Source: Hemileia vastatrix
Taxonomy: Eukaryota; Basidiomycota; Pucciniomycetes; Pucciniales; Zaghouaniaceae
Length of the DNA stretch: 64,000 nucleotides
Direction of reading: 5' to 3'
Assembly (NCBI GenBank): GCA_030280995.1
Contig: JASXTE010000011.1
Location: 25,528,817 to 25,592,816, forward strand
The notes beneath the pieces are model-generated. The model saw only the letters and a program-made list of their open reading frames with translations, ran no database searches and was not told the DNA's origin. Shown in pieces: positions 45,009 to 57,126 of this stretch (position 1 is the stretch's first letter; each line of letters starts with the position of its first letter). The position numbers were made by a program, and so were the translations under genes.

Positions 45009-45733
45009 TGTTAGAGGGGTCTTTATGGTCTAGAAGATTTTAACGGAGGTCCAACAGTGGTGAAAGGTGGAAACTCAAGGATTTAAAAGTAAAGGTATGT
45101 AGATTTTATCTTTATGATTTATTACTCAAATAAAAGATAAGGGAATATATTATTATTACTTATAATGACTTAAATTATGCAAAGCGTAAATAATAAATCA
45201 GTTATAGTAGTAATAGAATTGTTGTTGAGCAAATGAAATAAAAAATTTAAGTAATGAATGAGGAAAACAGCAAAAATGAAAGGCCTTATATAGGCAGAAA
45301 AGAAGAGAGAGCATGGAGTTAAGAAATATACATACAGGAGTGTGAGAGGGGGATTTCCAATAAAAGATATTTCAAATAATAAAAGTATTTTATAAAGAAT
45401 GTGTCATTAGACTGTCTTTACTATATATATCAATTATTTGATTTATTTTAAAATTTCACTCTAAAAAAATATTTTGAATTTTTTTTTAAATTTAGTGTCA
45501 ATATAATTTTATCTCATTTCTAACCTGTCATGAGGATGGTGTTAGGGAATAAAACTATGAGGGACATTAAATTTTAAATATGTACTTAAGTTACTTGTTT
45601 TAATTAGTTAATTTATTACAAGTAAATTATAAAGTAAATATAATAGAATTAATAAAATAAGTATTAATGGAGTGGACTCATCCCAGTAAATAGTTAATTA
45701 TTTTACTGGGTAAGTCTAGTAGCCTTTCTGAAA
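45009..45733 (-). repeat. 3' LTR of A2
   Basis: Aligns with 49917-50693. Starts TGTTAGAGGGG on the + strand and ends at CTGAAA. It lacks a roughly 50-bp segment present in the other LTR around 50371-50425. Confidence 0.9.
45283..45296 (-). promoter_or_regulatory. TATA box of A2 3' LTR
   Basis: - strand CTGCCTATATAAGG, also present in the 5' LTR at about 50189-50203. It lies about 275 bp from the LTR end. Confidence 0.5.
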
Positions 45734-45764
45734 CTCACTCACTCTAAAAAACAATAAAAAAATT

Positions 45765-47441
45765 CTATGATTTTTTCTTTTTATATTTCTTTAGTAGAGA
45801 AGGAAGGTTAGATATCTCTTTCCCAAGTATCCAAGAATCATATTCCGAAGATTTATTCTTGAATCTCACTGAGTATTCAGTACATTTTTCAGAAGAAATG
45901 ATTCTGCCATTGAGAATCTTATCATTTTCTGTTGTTTCAGTGATTTCAATAGGCGTTTTCTTTGGCCTTCCCCTCCTTTTTTGAAACAAATCATTATTGG
46001 ATGTGTAAGGTCTCAGAAGAGATGTTGGAATAACAGGATGTTTCCTGTCATATGGAGAGTACAGGATAAATTCAACTGCATTATCACCAACAATTCTTCT
46101 GACAACAAATGGGTCTTTTAATTTGTTATTACCCTGTAAATTGAAGTGGAATGTAGAAATCAGTACTACTCCCCTGTTTTAAAAGTGTATTCTTTATGGG
46201 ATTTGTCCCATCTCTTCTTCTCATATTCAAAAGATTTTTAATACATTTTTGAGCATGACTTCTGCAAATTTGTTGCATTTGAAGAAAATATTTTACACCA
46301 GGATGTAAATCTAATTTAGGTATTTTATTATTGAGAATTTGGGCAGGAGTATTTGGAATATATCCAAGCCAGAGATTAAAAGGCTTTCTTTGAGTAACAG
46401 AATGAACAGTGCTATTATAAGAAAATTTGAAACCAGGAAGTACGGTGCCCCAATCATGAGTGAACCTGTAATTGTCTTTGTACTCAAGGACAAAGGCACA
46501 ATATATTCTTATCATGTTATATAAAGTCTGAATCATTCTTTCAGCTAATCCATCAGTCTGGGGGTGATAAGCAGTAGAAAACTTCAGATCACAACCACAA
46601 ACATCCATCAGAGACATCCAAAATTCAGAAGTAAATTTAGGGTCTCTGTCAGAGATTATGGCCTTTTGGCGACCAGAAGTATTAAATATATGAGAAAGGC
46701 ACAAGAAAACTAATTCTTTAGTGGAAACTTCCTTGTGAGTAGGGATGAATTTACACATTTTTGCGAATCTCTCCACAATAACCCAGAATGAGTTATAACT
46801 GTCTTACCCAGCAATGAGAAATACTATTACAAAATCTATGTTTATTATTTGCCATGGTGCATCAGGAGCTTCAATATTGTGCATTAATCCATCTCTTTTT
46901 CCAGTTAATCTTTTTGATTTTTGGCAAGAATCACAGTATTCAACATAGAGTTTGGTGTCTTCAGACATATTAACCCAGAAAACAGTGTTTATAATTCTGA
47001 TCATTGCATCTTCAAGATCAAAATTTCCAGCCAATATGTCATCATGACAAATATTTAATATGATCTCTTTCATAGAAGGAGGAATAAAAATAACATTACT
47101 AAATCTTCTCCTATGTAGAGGTAGCCTTCATCAATTAAAAATTTACCTTTTCCAAAAGCAATCTGGTACTTTGGTAGGAGGGTTTTAATTAATGCTTGTA
47201 TTGAAGCAGTCTTTGGATCATTTAATATAGTACACAACTTTTTCAAGTCAGTTTCTTTATCATATAAATCCAGAATAAGCTTTAATAGCTCTTCCTCAAT
47301 ATCAACCACATATATCCCATGAATGTGAATTATTTCATCCTCAGGATCATATGCAGGATTTGAGTCATCATTTGGCAAAGGTAACCTTGATAACATATCC
47401 ACATTTGAGTGAAAAATACCAGCTCTATGAATTATTGTCAT
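45765..47441 (-). pseudogene. Integrase and chromodomain-like tail of A2
   Basis: Read right to left: the linker after RNase H (47441-47070), zinc region with EYCDSC (about 46930), then TAA between 46804 and 46776, core Asp, SDRDPKF Asp (about 46640) and LAERMIQ Glu (about 46535). The frame then changes near 46130. The C-terminal piece 45989-45765 starts with a basic RRGRPKK patch and has a chromodomain-like DKILNGRI, EYSVRF, YDSW series in which the aromatic Trp missing in A1 is present. It is disrupted by at least three frame changes. Confidence 0.75.
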
Positions 47442-48540
47442 CCTCCCTCTTTATTCTTGATCAGCTAACTGACATATAAACATATGTCTGTTAGGTGTCT
47501 TCAAATTTAAGATGGATTTCACTGCTCTGCAGTCAGTGACAAGTTCAAATTTCTGGTCATCCAGATAATAATGTAGCTTCTCAGAGGCCACACTACTGCT
47601 AAACACTCCAGTTGAGTGGCACCATATTTCAATTCACTATTTCTCAAGGTTCTTGAAATATAACAAATTAATACTTCTGATACTTTATCATTCATAACTT
47701 GGGTTTGATGGAGAGCAGCACCAAGGCCAATGAAACTGGCATCAGTGTATAAAACAAATGGTTGATTATAGTCAGGAAAATTAAGAATCGGTACTGATAT
47801 CAAACAATGTTTCTTAGGATCAAAAGCTCTTTTTCTTTCACTTTTCCAGAAAAAATCAACATCTTTCCTAGTTAATTGGGTAAGGGGTAATTCTATGACC
47901 TGAAAATTATTAATATACCATCTATAGTATCTACACATTCCCAAAAAGCTTTGGAGCTCTCTAACTGTAGTAGAAGCTTTTACCTGTTGTATGGCTGCCA
48001 CTTTTTTCTGGTCAACACATATATTTAATTCTGGGACAACATGACCAAGCACTTTCAAAGAATGAAAACCAAATTTGCATTTTTTCAAAGCAAGTGTCAT
48101 ATTTATCTCATCAATTTTATGGAACTCTTTACACAGGTGGTTAAGATGGTCCTCAAATGTTTTAGAGAATATGATGATATCATCAATGTAAACCATCAGC
48201 CATCCTTCAATTATTTATTTATGGAATGTGTTATCCATAACCTTTTGAGAAACTGAAGAGGATTTTTAGGGGCCAAATGGCATCTTGATATACTTATAAA
48301 TACCCATATGAGTAGCAGTCATTAGAAAATTCTGTGAATTCTCCTCAAAAGTAACCTGTTGATATCCCTTATTACCATCTAAACAGCTGATATATTTAGC
48401 ACCTTGTAAGGTAGTGTGGATAGAGCTAATTCTGGCTAAGGATAGATATAATCTACAGTATAAGTATATAATGCTTGGAAATCACCACATAACCTGGCTT
48501 TGTTTTTCTCATAAGAAATTAGGAAAGGTGAAGTAAGACA
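47442..48540 (-). pseudogene. Reverse transcriptase and RNase H of A2
   Basis: The YIDD motif is at about 48181-48192. The frame 48196-47519 carries RT thumb, RNase H (YTDAS, QLECLAV) and then shifts after VVWP. In another frame the continuation reads EKLHYYLDDQKFELVTDC, which shows what A1 lost at its stops. The RT N-terminus (48230-48540) has several stops and is joined directly to the end of protease by a deletion. Confidence 0.75.
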
Positions 48541-48553
48541 TTGTTTAGGTGTT

Positions 48554-48949
48554 TCAACTATCATTTCTCACAATGAGCCAACCACTTAAGTTATCATTTT
48601 TCATGACTACAAGGTCACACATAGCTCTTACAAAGCCATGGTTATATTTTAAAAATACTGTTGCTTTGTATTTACCAATGGGGGACAAAATAGAGCCATA
48701 AACTCTCCAATTTTCAGAAATGATAGGCATAAGTTTTGATTTATAATCCTGATCCACTGAAGCAAGTGCTTTTTCAGATAATACACTTCCTCCAGCTCCA
48801 GAATCTAAAACAGCCTCAATTTTCTTTCCATTAATCAAGACTGGTTCCTTGAGGGGAGCAATTATTATTGAGCTGTCTTCAAGATTTTTTATGATCTCAG
48901 CATCTTCTACTGTAGATAAATCATCATTCTCAATGTCAATATTATTCAA
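48554..48949 (-). pseudogene. Protease of A2
   Basis: The frame has active site DSGAGGSVLSEKALAS (about 48752-48799) and aligns with A1 protease through VMKNDNLSGW. It ends at a stop at the deletion junction with RT. Upstream at about 48960 the sequence changes directly to leader repeats, so gag has been deleted. Confidence 0.75.
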
Positions 48950-48959
48950 ATAATGAATA

Positions 48960-49560
48960 TCTTCTTCCAGGATTTAATCAGTTATTATTTAACTTATTTT
49001 AAGAAAAAAAATAAGAGATAAAATAAAAAATATTTTAATTATATGATCAATTAAAACGATTTTTAATCAACTGGAATAATGAAAATATCATATTTATCAG
49101 GACAAAAAATCAATTGAAATAATTATTACAATTTTTTAATTAATTGAATCAATTAAGATATTTATATTTTATTACAAGGATTTAAAATAAATCAACTAAT
49201 AAATCAACTGAAATAATAATTTTTTTTTTGATTATCAGGACAAATAGTCAATTGGAATAATTAACACAACTCTCAATTAATTGCTAATATATTTATATTG
49301 ATATATAATTATCAGGACTAAGATTCAACTTAAAATTCAATTACCAGGACTTAATGTAAATTGGAATAATTTAATATAATTAATTTATATATTTATTATT
49401 TTACTTCCAGGACAAATTGTCAACTGAAACAATAATATAATGTTTTAATTATCAGGACCAAATGTCAACTGAAATAATTAACAAAAATATATAATATAAT
49501 TTATTTAATCTATATTACTTCTAGGATTAAGAACAAAATTTCTCTATCTTGGTCAACTAG
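48960..49560 (-). repeat. Degenerate leader repeats of A2
   Basis: About nine copies of a unit with a CAGGAC core, 5-8 bases, then TCAACTGGAATAATTA (+ strand), at about 48967, 49098, 49175, 49235, 49312, 49342, 49407, 49451 and 49531. Spacing is 30-130 bp. In element orientation the core reads CAGTTGAC followed by GTCCTGATAATTA. They lie between the primer site and the protease. Confidence 0.65.
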
Positions 49561-49899
49561 GGAAAAAAATTTTTATTATCTGCCAAACACCTCCCCCTGT
49601 GATGTGAGAAAATTAATGTCACTACAGAGTGCTGAGTAAAAAAGATATATGTGAACTATGAAATATGCAGATTGGGATCTTCAGATAGTAACTGGTATAG
49701 TCACCACAAATATATAGGAAAATTTTCACTATATAAACCTTAGATTTGGAGCAAGGTTTGATTCCCAGTCGCAGAAAAAAAGGTAAGTCACATGCCTGAT
49801 GACATTTGTTGCTTTCAGTTGTCCACAAGTACTTATTAGTCCTTGTAGTCAAAGGTGAAAAGTTTTCTGGTGTAAAGATAAAAGTGTGCTGAAAAAAAT
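49561..49899 (-). other. A2 leader, no gene seen
   Basis: Region between the leader repeats and the primer site. A frame of 97 codons (49915-49622) exists but has no recognisable domain and overlaps the primer site, so I do not call it a gene. Confidence 0.4.
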
Positions 49900-49914
49900 T
49901 TGGAAAGGCTCCCA
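49900..49914 (-). promoter_or_regulatory. Candidate primer-binding site of A2
   Basis: On the - strand the LTR end CTGACA is followed by GT and then TGGGAGCCTTTCC. A TGG start 2 nt after the LTR is the normal form. I cannot assign the tRNA. Confidence 0.4.
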
Positions 49915-49916
49915 AC

Positions 49917-50693
49917 TGTCAGAGGGTCTTTAAGGTCTAGAAAACTTTAATGGAGGTCCAATGGCGGTAAAAGGTGGAGACTCAATTATTTCAAAGTAAA
50001 GGAACATAGATTTTATCTTAATGATTTATAACTTAAATAAAAGGTAAGGGAATACTTTATTATTACTTATAAGGATGTAAATTACACAAAGTTTAAATAA
50101 TAAATCCTTTATAGTAGTAATAGAATTGTTGTTGAGTGTATATAATAAAAATGTAAGTAATGAATGAGGAAAACAGCAAAAATGGAAGGCCTTATATAGG
50201 CAGAAAAAAAGAGAGAGGATTCAGTTAAGAAATTTACATACAGGAGTGTGAGAGGGGAATTTCCAATATAAGATATTTCAAATAATAAAAGTATTCTATA
50301 AAGAATGTGTCATTAGACTGTATTTACTATATATATTAATTATTTAATTTATTTTAAAATGTCACTCTAAATAAAATAATTTGTATTAAAATTTATATTA
50401 TTAATATGATTTTAACCTTTTGAATGAAATAATTTGAATTTTTTTTAAATTTAGTATCAATTTAATTTTATCTCACTTCTAACCTGTCATGATGATGGTT
50501 TTAGGGAATAAAACTATGAGGGACATTAATTTTAAATATGTACTTAATTTACCTGTTTTAATTAGTTAATATATTAAAAGTAAATTATAAAGTAAATATA
50601 ATATATATTTAATAAAATAAGAATTAATGGTGTGGCTTCATCCCAGTAAATAGTTAATTATTTTACTGGGTAAGTCTAGTAGTCTTGCTGACA
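49917..50693 (-). repeat. 5' LTR of A2
   Basis: 777 bp from TGTCAGAGGG to TTGCTGACA (+ strand), with terminal inverted hexamers TGTCAG and CTGACA. TATA box at about 50192-50199. Confidence 0.92.
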
Positions 50694-50698
50694 AAATA

Positions 50699-52583
50699 TC
50701 TTTGAGATTTTTGAGATTTATTGTTGGTTTTTTCTCAAAATATTTTATAGATAATAAAATTTGACTTATTTTTAAAGGATATTAATTTTTATTATCCTCA
50801 TGAAATGAAATTTTTGGAAATTGATTAATTTCAATATTTCATTACTCTTGATTTTTTCAATTTTATTATTGATATAAGTAGAAAAAAATTATGTATCTTG
50901 AATTACTGATGATCTATATAAAGCCTTAAACTAGAATTTAATTTCAGTTAAATTTAAAATGGAGGGCTCCAATTTAGTATAACAGGGTGAAGAATTTTAG
51001 GCCATAACTCAGTATTCATATGTTTGAAATAAAATTGCTTCTGTAGTAAGAAACATAAGATTAAGATGAATTCTGATGTTTGGTATTACAATAGCATCCA
51101 CTCTCTTATATTTAAAAACTATTATTTCAATTTTTATTTACCACCTTTCTAATTTTCTCACTCTTACTAGCACTTTTATATGTGTTCATGTTTGCTCAAC
51201 AAATATTTTTCTACCTTCTTTTCATCTTTCACTTTTCTCCTCTCTTTTTTCTTTTACTTCCTATTGCACAAATATTAACCCTTTTCTTTTTGCATATAGT
51301 TGCTCCCCACTACTTCCAATACCCTTCAATAAAAAATCAAACCCATTCTGATCCCTTTTTTTGTTCTCAAATATATTTACAGCCTCTTTAAACCCATTTT
51401 ATTTCAACACATATCTCCAATTTTTATCATCACCTTTTGCCTTTTGCTATGCTTAACCTCTCATCAATCCCTTCTCATTTCCTTTTCAAAAAAAACTTCT
51501 TCATTTCTTCGTGCTATAGCAGGCATAAAGGTCTGGGGAAGTGATAAATAGGATGGGAATAAGTGGAAAGGGGTAGGGATGCTTTTAAAGTTTCAGAAAG
51601 TGTGTGATAGCAGAGGAAAAGGTTTAAAATCATGGAAAGAATTGTGTTGAGATAAAAGAAAAGAAATTTTTAATGTAGGAATAATATTGAAGATAATTAT
51701 CAATGTAAAACAAAATGTAGGAATGGAGAGGTAAGTAATATTGTTCTACAAAATAAAATAATAATAAAACATGATAAATATATTATATAGCATGTAAGCA
51801 GGAATGGAATCAACTCAAAAAACAAATAGATATGAAAAAAACAATTATTATACTATTCATTCTAATAAAATTTCATTTTATGTATTTGATTTTTCATATT
51901 TTGAAGATAAAGGTTTATTAAATTGTAAAAAATACTATTACATGCATATCTTTTTTATTAATTGAATAGAAAACAGAATGGATATTTATATTAAATCTTA
52001 GTTTTATCACCAAATTATTATTTCCTTCATTTTGATAAGTGTTTTAATTTTTTCAGATATTTTAAATATTAATAATTGATAATAAAATCTTTTTGAATAA
52101 TTAGAATTCAATTTTTGTTTCAAATTCTTACTGGGGAAATTTAATTGAAGATATTAATTCACAAAATATTTTTCTTGAATGATTTAGTATAGTGCCTTAT
52201 AATTTCACCATATATTGACAATTAAGTAAAATTATTTGAACATTTAAGATCAATTTTCTTTCAATTTAAACTGGGGTGTGTCTAGTTTGACATGAAACAA
52301 AGTATAAAATTATTTTAAACATTCTGTAGCTTTCCAGACTGGTTTAGCTGTGGGAAGGGCTGATTTCAACATACCATTACAAAATTGTGTTTTTAATGCT
52401 TGAAATTGTTTTGAAAAATGTTCACAAATAAATAATCAACCTAGCTTTATCAGAGGTTAAATGTATTTCCACACTGTATTCCTTATTGTTTAATCAATAC
52501 CTCAATGTGTGCTCAATTAGAAATGATTTTAGGTTCAAGGTTGTTGAACTGCCAGCATGTATTCCCCCCATATTGTGTGGTTG
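50699..52583. other. Right part of D3, non-coding
   Basis: AT-rich, with a C/T-dominated block at about 51120-51490 and a G/A-dominated block at 51520-51720. Open frames at 51076-51391 are low-complexity Phe/Leu/Ser products of the pyrimidine strand. No gene is seen. The end at 52583 resembles the D terminus. Confidence 0.5.
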
Positions 52584-52613
52584 ATAACCACAAAAAATAA
52601 AGTGTTAGATTCT

Positions 52614-52770
52614 AGCAGGTGCCTATCCCTATATTCATTTTTGATTTAAGAGTAAATTTAATTTGATGTCTTACAAGCTAGTGTGCTTGTTGTTCAGTGT
52701 TAAGTCTTTCCAGAAGAATTACAGCTGAGATGAAATTGAGTTAAGTTAAAGATAGGGATTGGCACCTGCT
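52614..52770. repeat. Small inverted-repeat element
   Basis: AGCAGGTGCCTATCCCTA (52614-52631) is the inverse of 52753-52770 with one mismatch, enclosing about 120 bp. It is followed by another AGGTGCC copy (about 52774). It could be a MITE-like foldback; no target duplication could be assigned. Confidence 0.45.
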
Positions 52771-53148
52771 CTCAGGTGCCCATATTTTTTTTTCTGGTGG
52801 ATAAAAAAATTAATGGTTATAAATGGGAAGTTAATAGAGGAGCAAACTTGGAGGTGTTTATTGGTTTAGTATTTGGATTAATAGATGTTTGTTTTTTTGA
52901 TGTTGTGGTCTTCCAACATTGGCAGAGGCCTTTTTTGGTCTATTTGGCGCTGTTTTTGTATGTCTTAATTGACATTGGTCAAAGAATTAGGGGTTGTTTT
53001 GGCTTTATTCAGTGAATTTTCGGACTATGGGTATATGTGTACTACCATTGGAAAGCCCCAAATTTTCTCTATATTTGATGTCTTTTTGATTTTTTTCATA
53101 TTCCAAGTTTTAAGGGGTCATTTACTCATTTTTCATTTCTAAAAGATA

Positions 53149-53198
53149 CACCACGCAATATTTGGGGGGGGACTTGCTAGCAAGTCCTCAACTTGAAT
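53149..53198. repeat. D2 left terminal inverted repeat
   Basis: Includes the perfect 18-bp palindrome GGACTTGCTAGCAAGTCC (about 53170-53187). The sequence just inside has a short GAATTCAGACT repeat in tandem (53198-53240). Confidence 0.8.
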
Positions 53199-53240
53199 TC
53201 AGATGGAATTCAGACTGAACTCAGACTGAACTCAGACTGA

Positions 53241-55917
53241 ACTTTACTTTGAACTCATCTTGGGCTCTTAACCAAACATGGATGAGTCTGTGCTTGAGTA
53301 ATAGTGAAAGTTTAATAAATAATTTATAGAAATAATAACAAGGGAAGATTAATAATCAGATTCATTCACAGAATTTTTTTCACAAAACTCATTTTCATTT
53401 TCATTTTGAACTTCACCTGATCACTTAAAAGACTGAAAATTATACTATTTATTTCAAAAACATCACTTTTAACCTCTCTAATTATTTTATTCTATTTTTT
53501 TTGAAAAAATATAAAATAATATCAGTGGTTCTCTTTAATGATAACTCCTTTTAACCAAGAATTTGAAGCTTTTATTTTTTAATTTAAACCATATTACCTG
53601 ATATTTTTTTTTGTATTTTTATTATTTCTTATTATGCAATATAATTATTTTAAACTCAATGGAATTATTTAATAAAAATATTGAACCATAAAAATTCTCA
53701 AGTTTCTATTCTAGAATACTGTGAAAAGACTCATAATTAAGAAAAATAAAAGGTAGAAATATGTTTTCATAATTTCTGTTTCAATGAAGTTCTCTAATAT
53801 CTTCTTTACACTTAGCACTAATAATCGATAAATTGTTTAATTATATGTCTAGAAAGAATTATAATTCTTATACAAGTGAATTTTAATCCAGTTTTTTCCA
53901 TTTTTGTATGCAAGAAGATGATTAAAATTAAAAGGAAATATCTTTTTGCTCTTTTTTTTTCTATCGAATATTCAACTACTAAGAATTTTCACAATATTAA
54001 TTTATTCAATGTAATACACATATGATTTTCTGGAACTCTTCATGATGTATTTAATCAAAATTCAATGTAAATATGGTTATTTGGTAGAGTAATCTCATGA
54101 GTTGAAATAATTAGTCACTACTTAGTGAATTTTTCATATGAAAGACTGAAATTCAAGCTAGATGTAAAAATTTAAAGATAATTAAAACAAAGTAGTATAA
54201 ATTTATTTAAACTTTAATTTTAGTACTTGATTTTGCTTCAATGCTGTATTGTGGGATAATTTCAGTGTCAACCTGGGAATAAGCACCATATAATTTGAAA
54301 AGTGATCTCATGTTAAAAAATGTGCTTCAGGTAGATATTTTGATTGTATTATTGTTCAAGAACTGAATTAAATAGGTAAAAGTGGTAATTTTTCATAATT
54401 CTATCAGTTTCAAATTAAAAAACTATTATATGATATTCATTTTGTAAAAAAGACACAATAGGTAATTTAGATTATACCCATGTAGAAAAGCAGCTGTAAA
54501 GGCAATCATCTTTTTATTAAAAATAATATTATTCCATGTTTTAAATGAAAAGAAAAAATATTTCAATTCTATGGTTTTGAAAAATAAATTAAATGAAACA
54601 TTTCAGGTACGCTTTTTTAGTCATTAGAATCAAAGTTTTGATAGGAGTAATTCACAACTGAACACTTACACGCAATTGTAAAATTATATATATGGGTTCA
54701 AGATTTATCAATGATTTATTGGAATTATGATATTTATGCTGATTGGTAGATCTTATATGATGTTTCTATTCAGTTTCTAAGTGTATGAAAAACAATCCCT
54801 TTGATATTTTATTTAAACAGAAGAATTTAAAAATTTTCTTGAAATTGGCCTTATCACAAAGCAATACTGGAATGGTTATATTGTTATAAAAATTAATTTA
54901 AATAGCAATATTTCAAATCTTCATAACAGATTTTAAACTAAACATAAATATTAAAATTTGAATTTTTATAAAAATATATATTGATTTAAAAGATATTTAC
55001 TTATTTTTTTTTTTACAAAATGACCAATTTTATCCTGTGAGGCTTCCATTCAACTTAAATGTGTAAGTCTAAAAAATTAATATGATGCTCTGAATACTCT
55101 ATATAATGTGTACATAAGGCAAAAATAATGTTTTTTTGAAGTACTTTAAATCTAAGCAGAAGAGCTGATATCTTTTTTATGTAATATAGTTGTATAAAAT
55201 TGATTTTTAGGTAGTTTTGTAATACGTAATATGGAAAGAAATCATATCATAATAATATATAATCAACTTAAAACTTTTTTTAATATAATATTATCTAAAA
55301 ATAATTCTTAATATGTACTTATTTTTAGAAATTAAAAGTGTTTAATAAAAATATTTTGATATAAAAATATAATTATTTTTATATTTAAAAGTAATTAATA
55401 AAACTTCTAAAAAAGTATAAATTTTTTCATGGCTTAAATTATTATGAACCACACTTGGAAACAAGATTGCATTGAGAGTTCAATCTAAGTTCCACCAAAA
55501 ACATGATAAATAATTTTTTTGAAAATGTATATAGTCATTGAAATGAAAAAAAATTAGTAAAAGAAAGGACTCAGATATTTTATTCTGTTACTGAATAGAT
55601 TATCATAAATATATTGAGGTAGATAACTTATTGAAGTTTTTTAAATTTGCAGTTATTACAGTCAATTATCCAGTTATATATAGCAATCACAAAACAAGAA
55701 ATAAGCCTAAATGGTTATATATGTGGATAAATCTTTTCCTCAACCTTTACCATAATTATTTAATTTAATTCAAAGCTATTTTTAATCTAACCAACATATT
55801 TTACTATTACATTTAAAAATAAATACAATTAACTCAAAAAATACATAAGTTCAATAGTTTAAAATTTCTTTAAATGTTTTATTCTAGTTTTTAACTTTTT
55901 GCTACAATTTTCCTATT
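53241..55917. other. D2 left interior, non-coding
   Basis: AT-rich without believable frames. The segment 55440-55600 aligns with D1 (16455-16600). Nothing else recognised. Confidence 0.5.
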
Positions 55918-56274
55918 AGGGGGTGTCAGTTCTGGCAAATCCGCACTTAAATTAAGTGCGGATTTCAAACCAAATCAGCACTTAAATTTTGCAAAAAAGT
56001 CACTTATTTCAAAAAAGGGTGTCAGTTATGACCTCAAATCAGCACTTTTTTCCCGTTTTTTTTCACAACCACATTTTGGCCACAAAACATCCCTTCGTTT
56101 CTTACCCCATCCCTGTCACATGTGACACACTGACCTTCCTCGCTACCTACCCATCAATCCTCGGCACACACCCCTTCCTGACATTTTCAATATTTTGACC
56201 AGGCATGTTTACATTCTTTTTTACTTATTTCTTCTACTTTTTAATCTTTTTTCTTGTTATGTGCCAGTTTCATA

Positions 56275-56361
56275 ATGCCTCCCAGACATTCCAAATCTCA
56301 AAAGGTAACTCAAAAATCTGCTTCGTCACAAAAGTCTCCTCGTAAAGCGAGGATTACATAG
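56275..56361 (+). pseudogene. Possible start of the second Harbinger protein
   Basis: MPPRHSKS followed by a Lys/Ser/Gln-rich stretch, 28 residues to TAG, opposite to the transposase. Harbinger elements often carry a second, Myb-like gene, and the position fits, but no Myb repeat is visible. The reading frame is cut by the D5 insertion starting at about 56352. Confidence 0.2.
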
Positions 56362-56445
56362 AAAAAAACTCAGTGACTTTTTCTATTACTTACAACTGTT
56401 TTTACAGAATTGAAAACTATGTTTCAGCTAATATTTTATGGAAGT

Positions 56446-56477
56446 GAACTCTGTTCTTCGCCCGAAGAACAGAGTTC
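56446..56477. repeat. Perfect 15-bp-arm hairpin
   Basis: GAACTCTGTTCTTCG, then CC, then CGAAGAACAGAGTTC. The same hairpin occurs in each of the 123-bp repeats (56857, 56980, 57103), with one mismatch in the first. Confidence 0.85.
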
Positions 56478-56757
56478 ATCCTCCTATTTTCACATTCTGT
56501 TTGCACCAATCTCCATCCCTTTCAATTCTATCAACACATGCTTGTCTTCCCTCCCCATGCCTTTCGCTATCCTCCCAGCCCCATTGTATGCCATCCTCTT
56601 TTGATCCCCATTTCACCCCTCTCAACCTCTCCCAGACCCTTTCCTTCATTTAAAATGCCTCGGAACCCTTAATCTTCCCTTCCAACTCTTTCCCAATCTT
56701 TTCGCTACCCCTTACACCCTTCCTCACCCCTCTCTCCAGCCTTAGTCCCAAACCGAA

Positions 56758-57126
56758 CAGAGTTCACTTCCATTCACTTATATTTCTTTTTTCTCAACTC
56801 ATCTCTCCAGGTAAGTCATTTTATTCTTTTTAAACAGAGTGTGAAAATAGGAGGATGAACTCTGTTCTTCGGGCAAAGAACAGAGTTCACTTCCATTCAC
56901 TTATATTTCTTTTTTCTCAACTCATCTCTCCAGGTAAGTCATTTTATTCTTTTTAAACAGAGTGTGAAAATAGGAGGATGAACTCTGTTCTTCGGGCGAA
57001 GAACAGAGTTCACTTCCATTCACTTATATTTCTTTTTTCTCAACTCATCTCTCCAGGTAAGTCATTTTATTCTTTTTAAACAGAGTGTGAAAATAGGAGG
57101 ATGAACTCTGTTCTTCGGGCGAAGAA
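56758..57126. repeat. Tandem repeat, three units of 123 bp
   Basis: The unit boundary CAGAGTTCACTTCC recurs at 56758, 56881 and 57004, with the next at 57126 leading into the inverted arm. Units are almost identical, differing by one base in the hairpin centre, so the expansion is recent. Confidence 0.9.

Larger units (their letters stand above)
45009..50693 (-). mobile_element. Ty3/gypsy chromovirus-like element A2 with 5-bp target duplication
   Basis: Two LTRs (45009-45733 and 49917-50693) share length and sequence. The flanks 45004-45008 and 50694-50698 are both AAATA. The LTR ends form TGTCAG and CTGACA. Gag is absent, and a further deletion removed the segment between protease and RT. 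Pol aligns with A1 over integrase and RT. The 3' LTR terminus has decayed to CTGAAA. Confidence 0.92.
43186..52583. mobile_element. Family D repeat copy D3, carrying chromovirus A2
   Basis: Non-coding AT-rich sequence on both sides of A2. The left part (43186-45008) has the hairpin array and a segment (44540-44660) similar to D1 and D2. The right part (50699-52583) has the pyrimidine/purine switch and ends with a degraded D terminus (TTCAAGGTTG, CCCCCCATATTGTGTGG). The left end is not found; it may lie inside or be replaced by the B2 insertion. Nothing resembling a transposase is present. Confidence 0.45.

Noticed and set aside
49622..49915. 97-codon frame next to the A2 5' LTR
   Set aside because: It overlaps the primer-binding site, has no recognisable Gag feature and is absent from A1.
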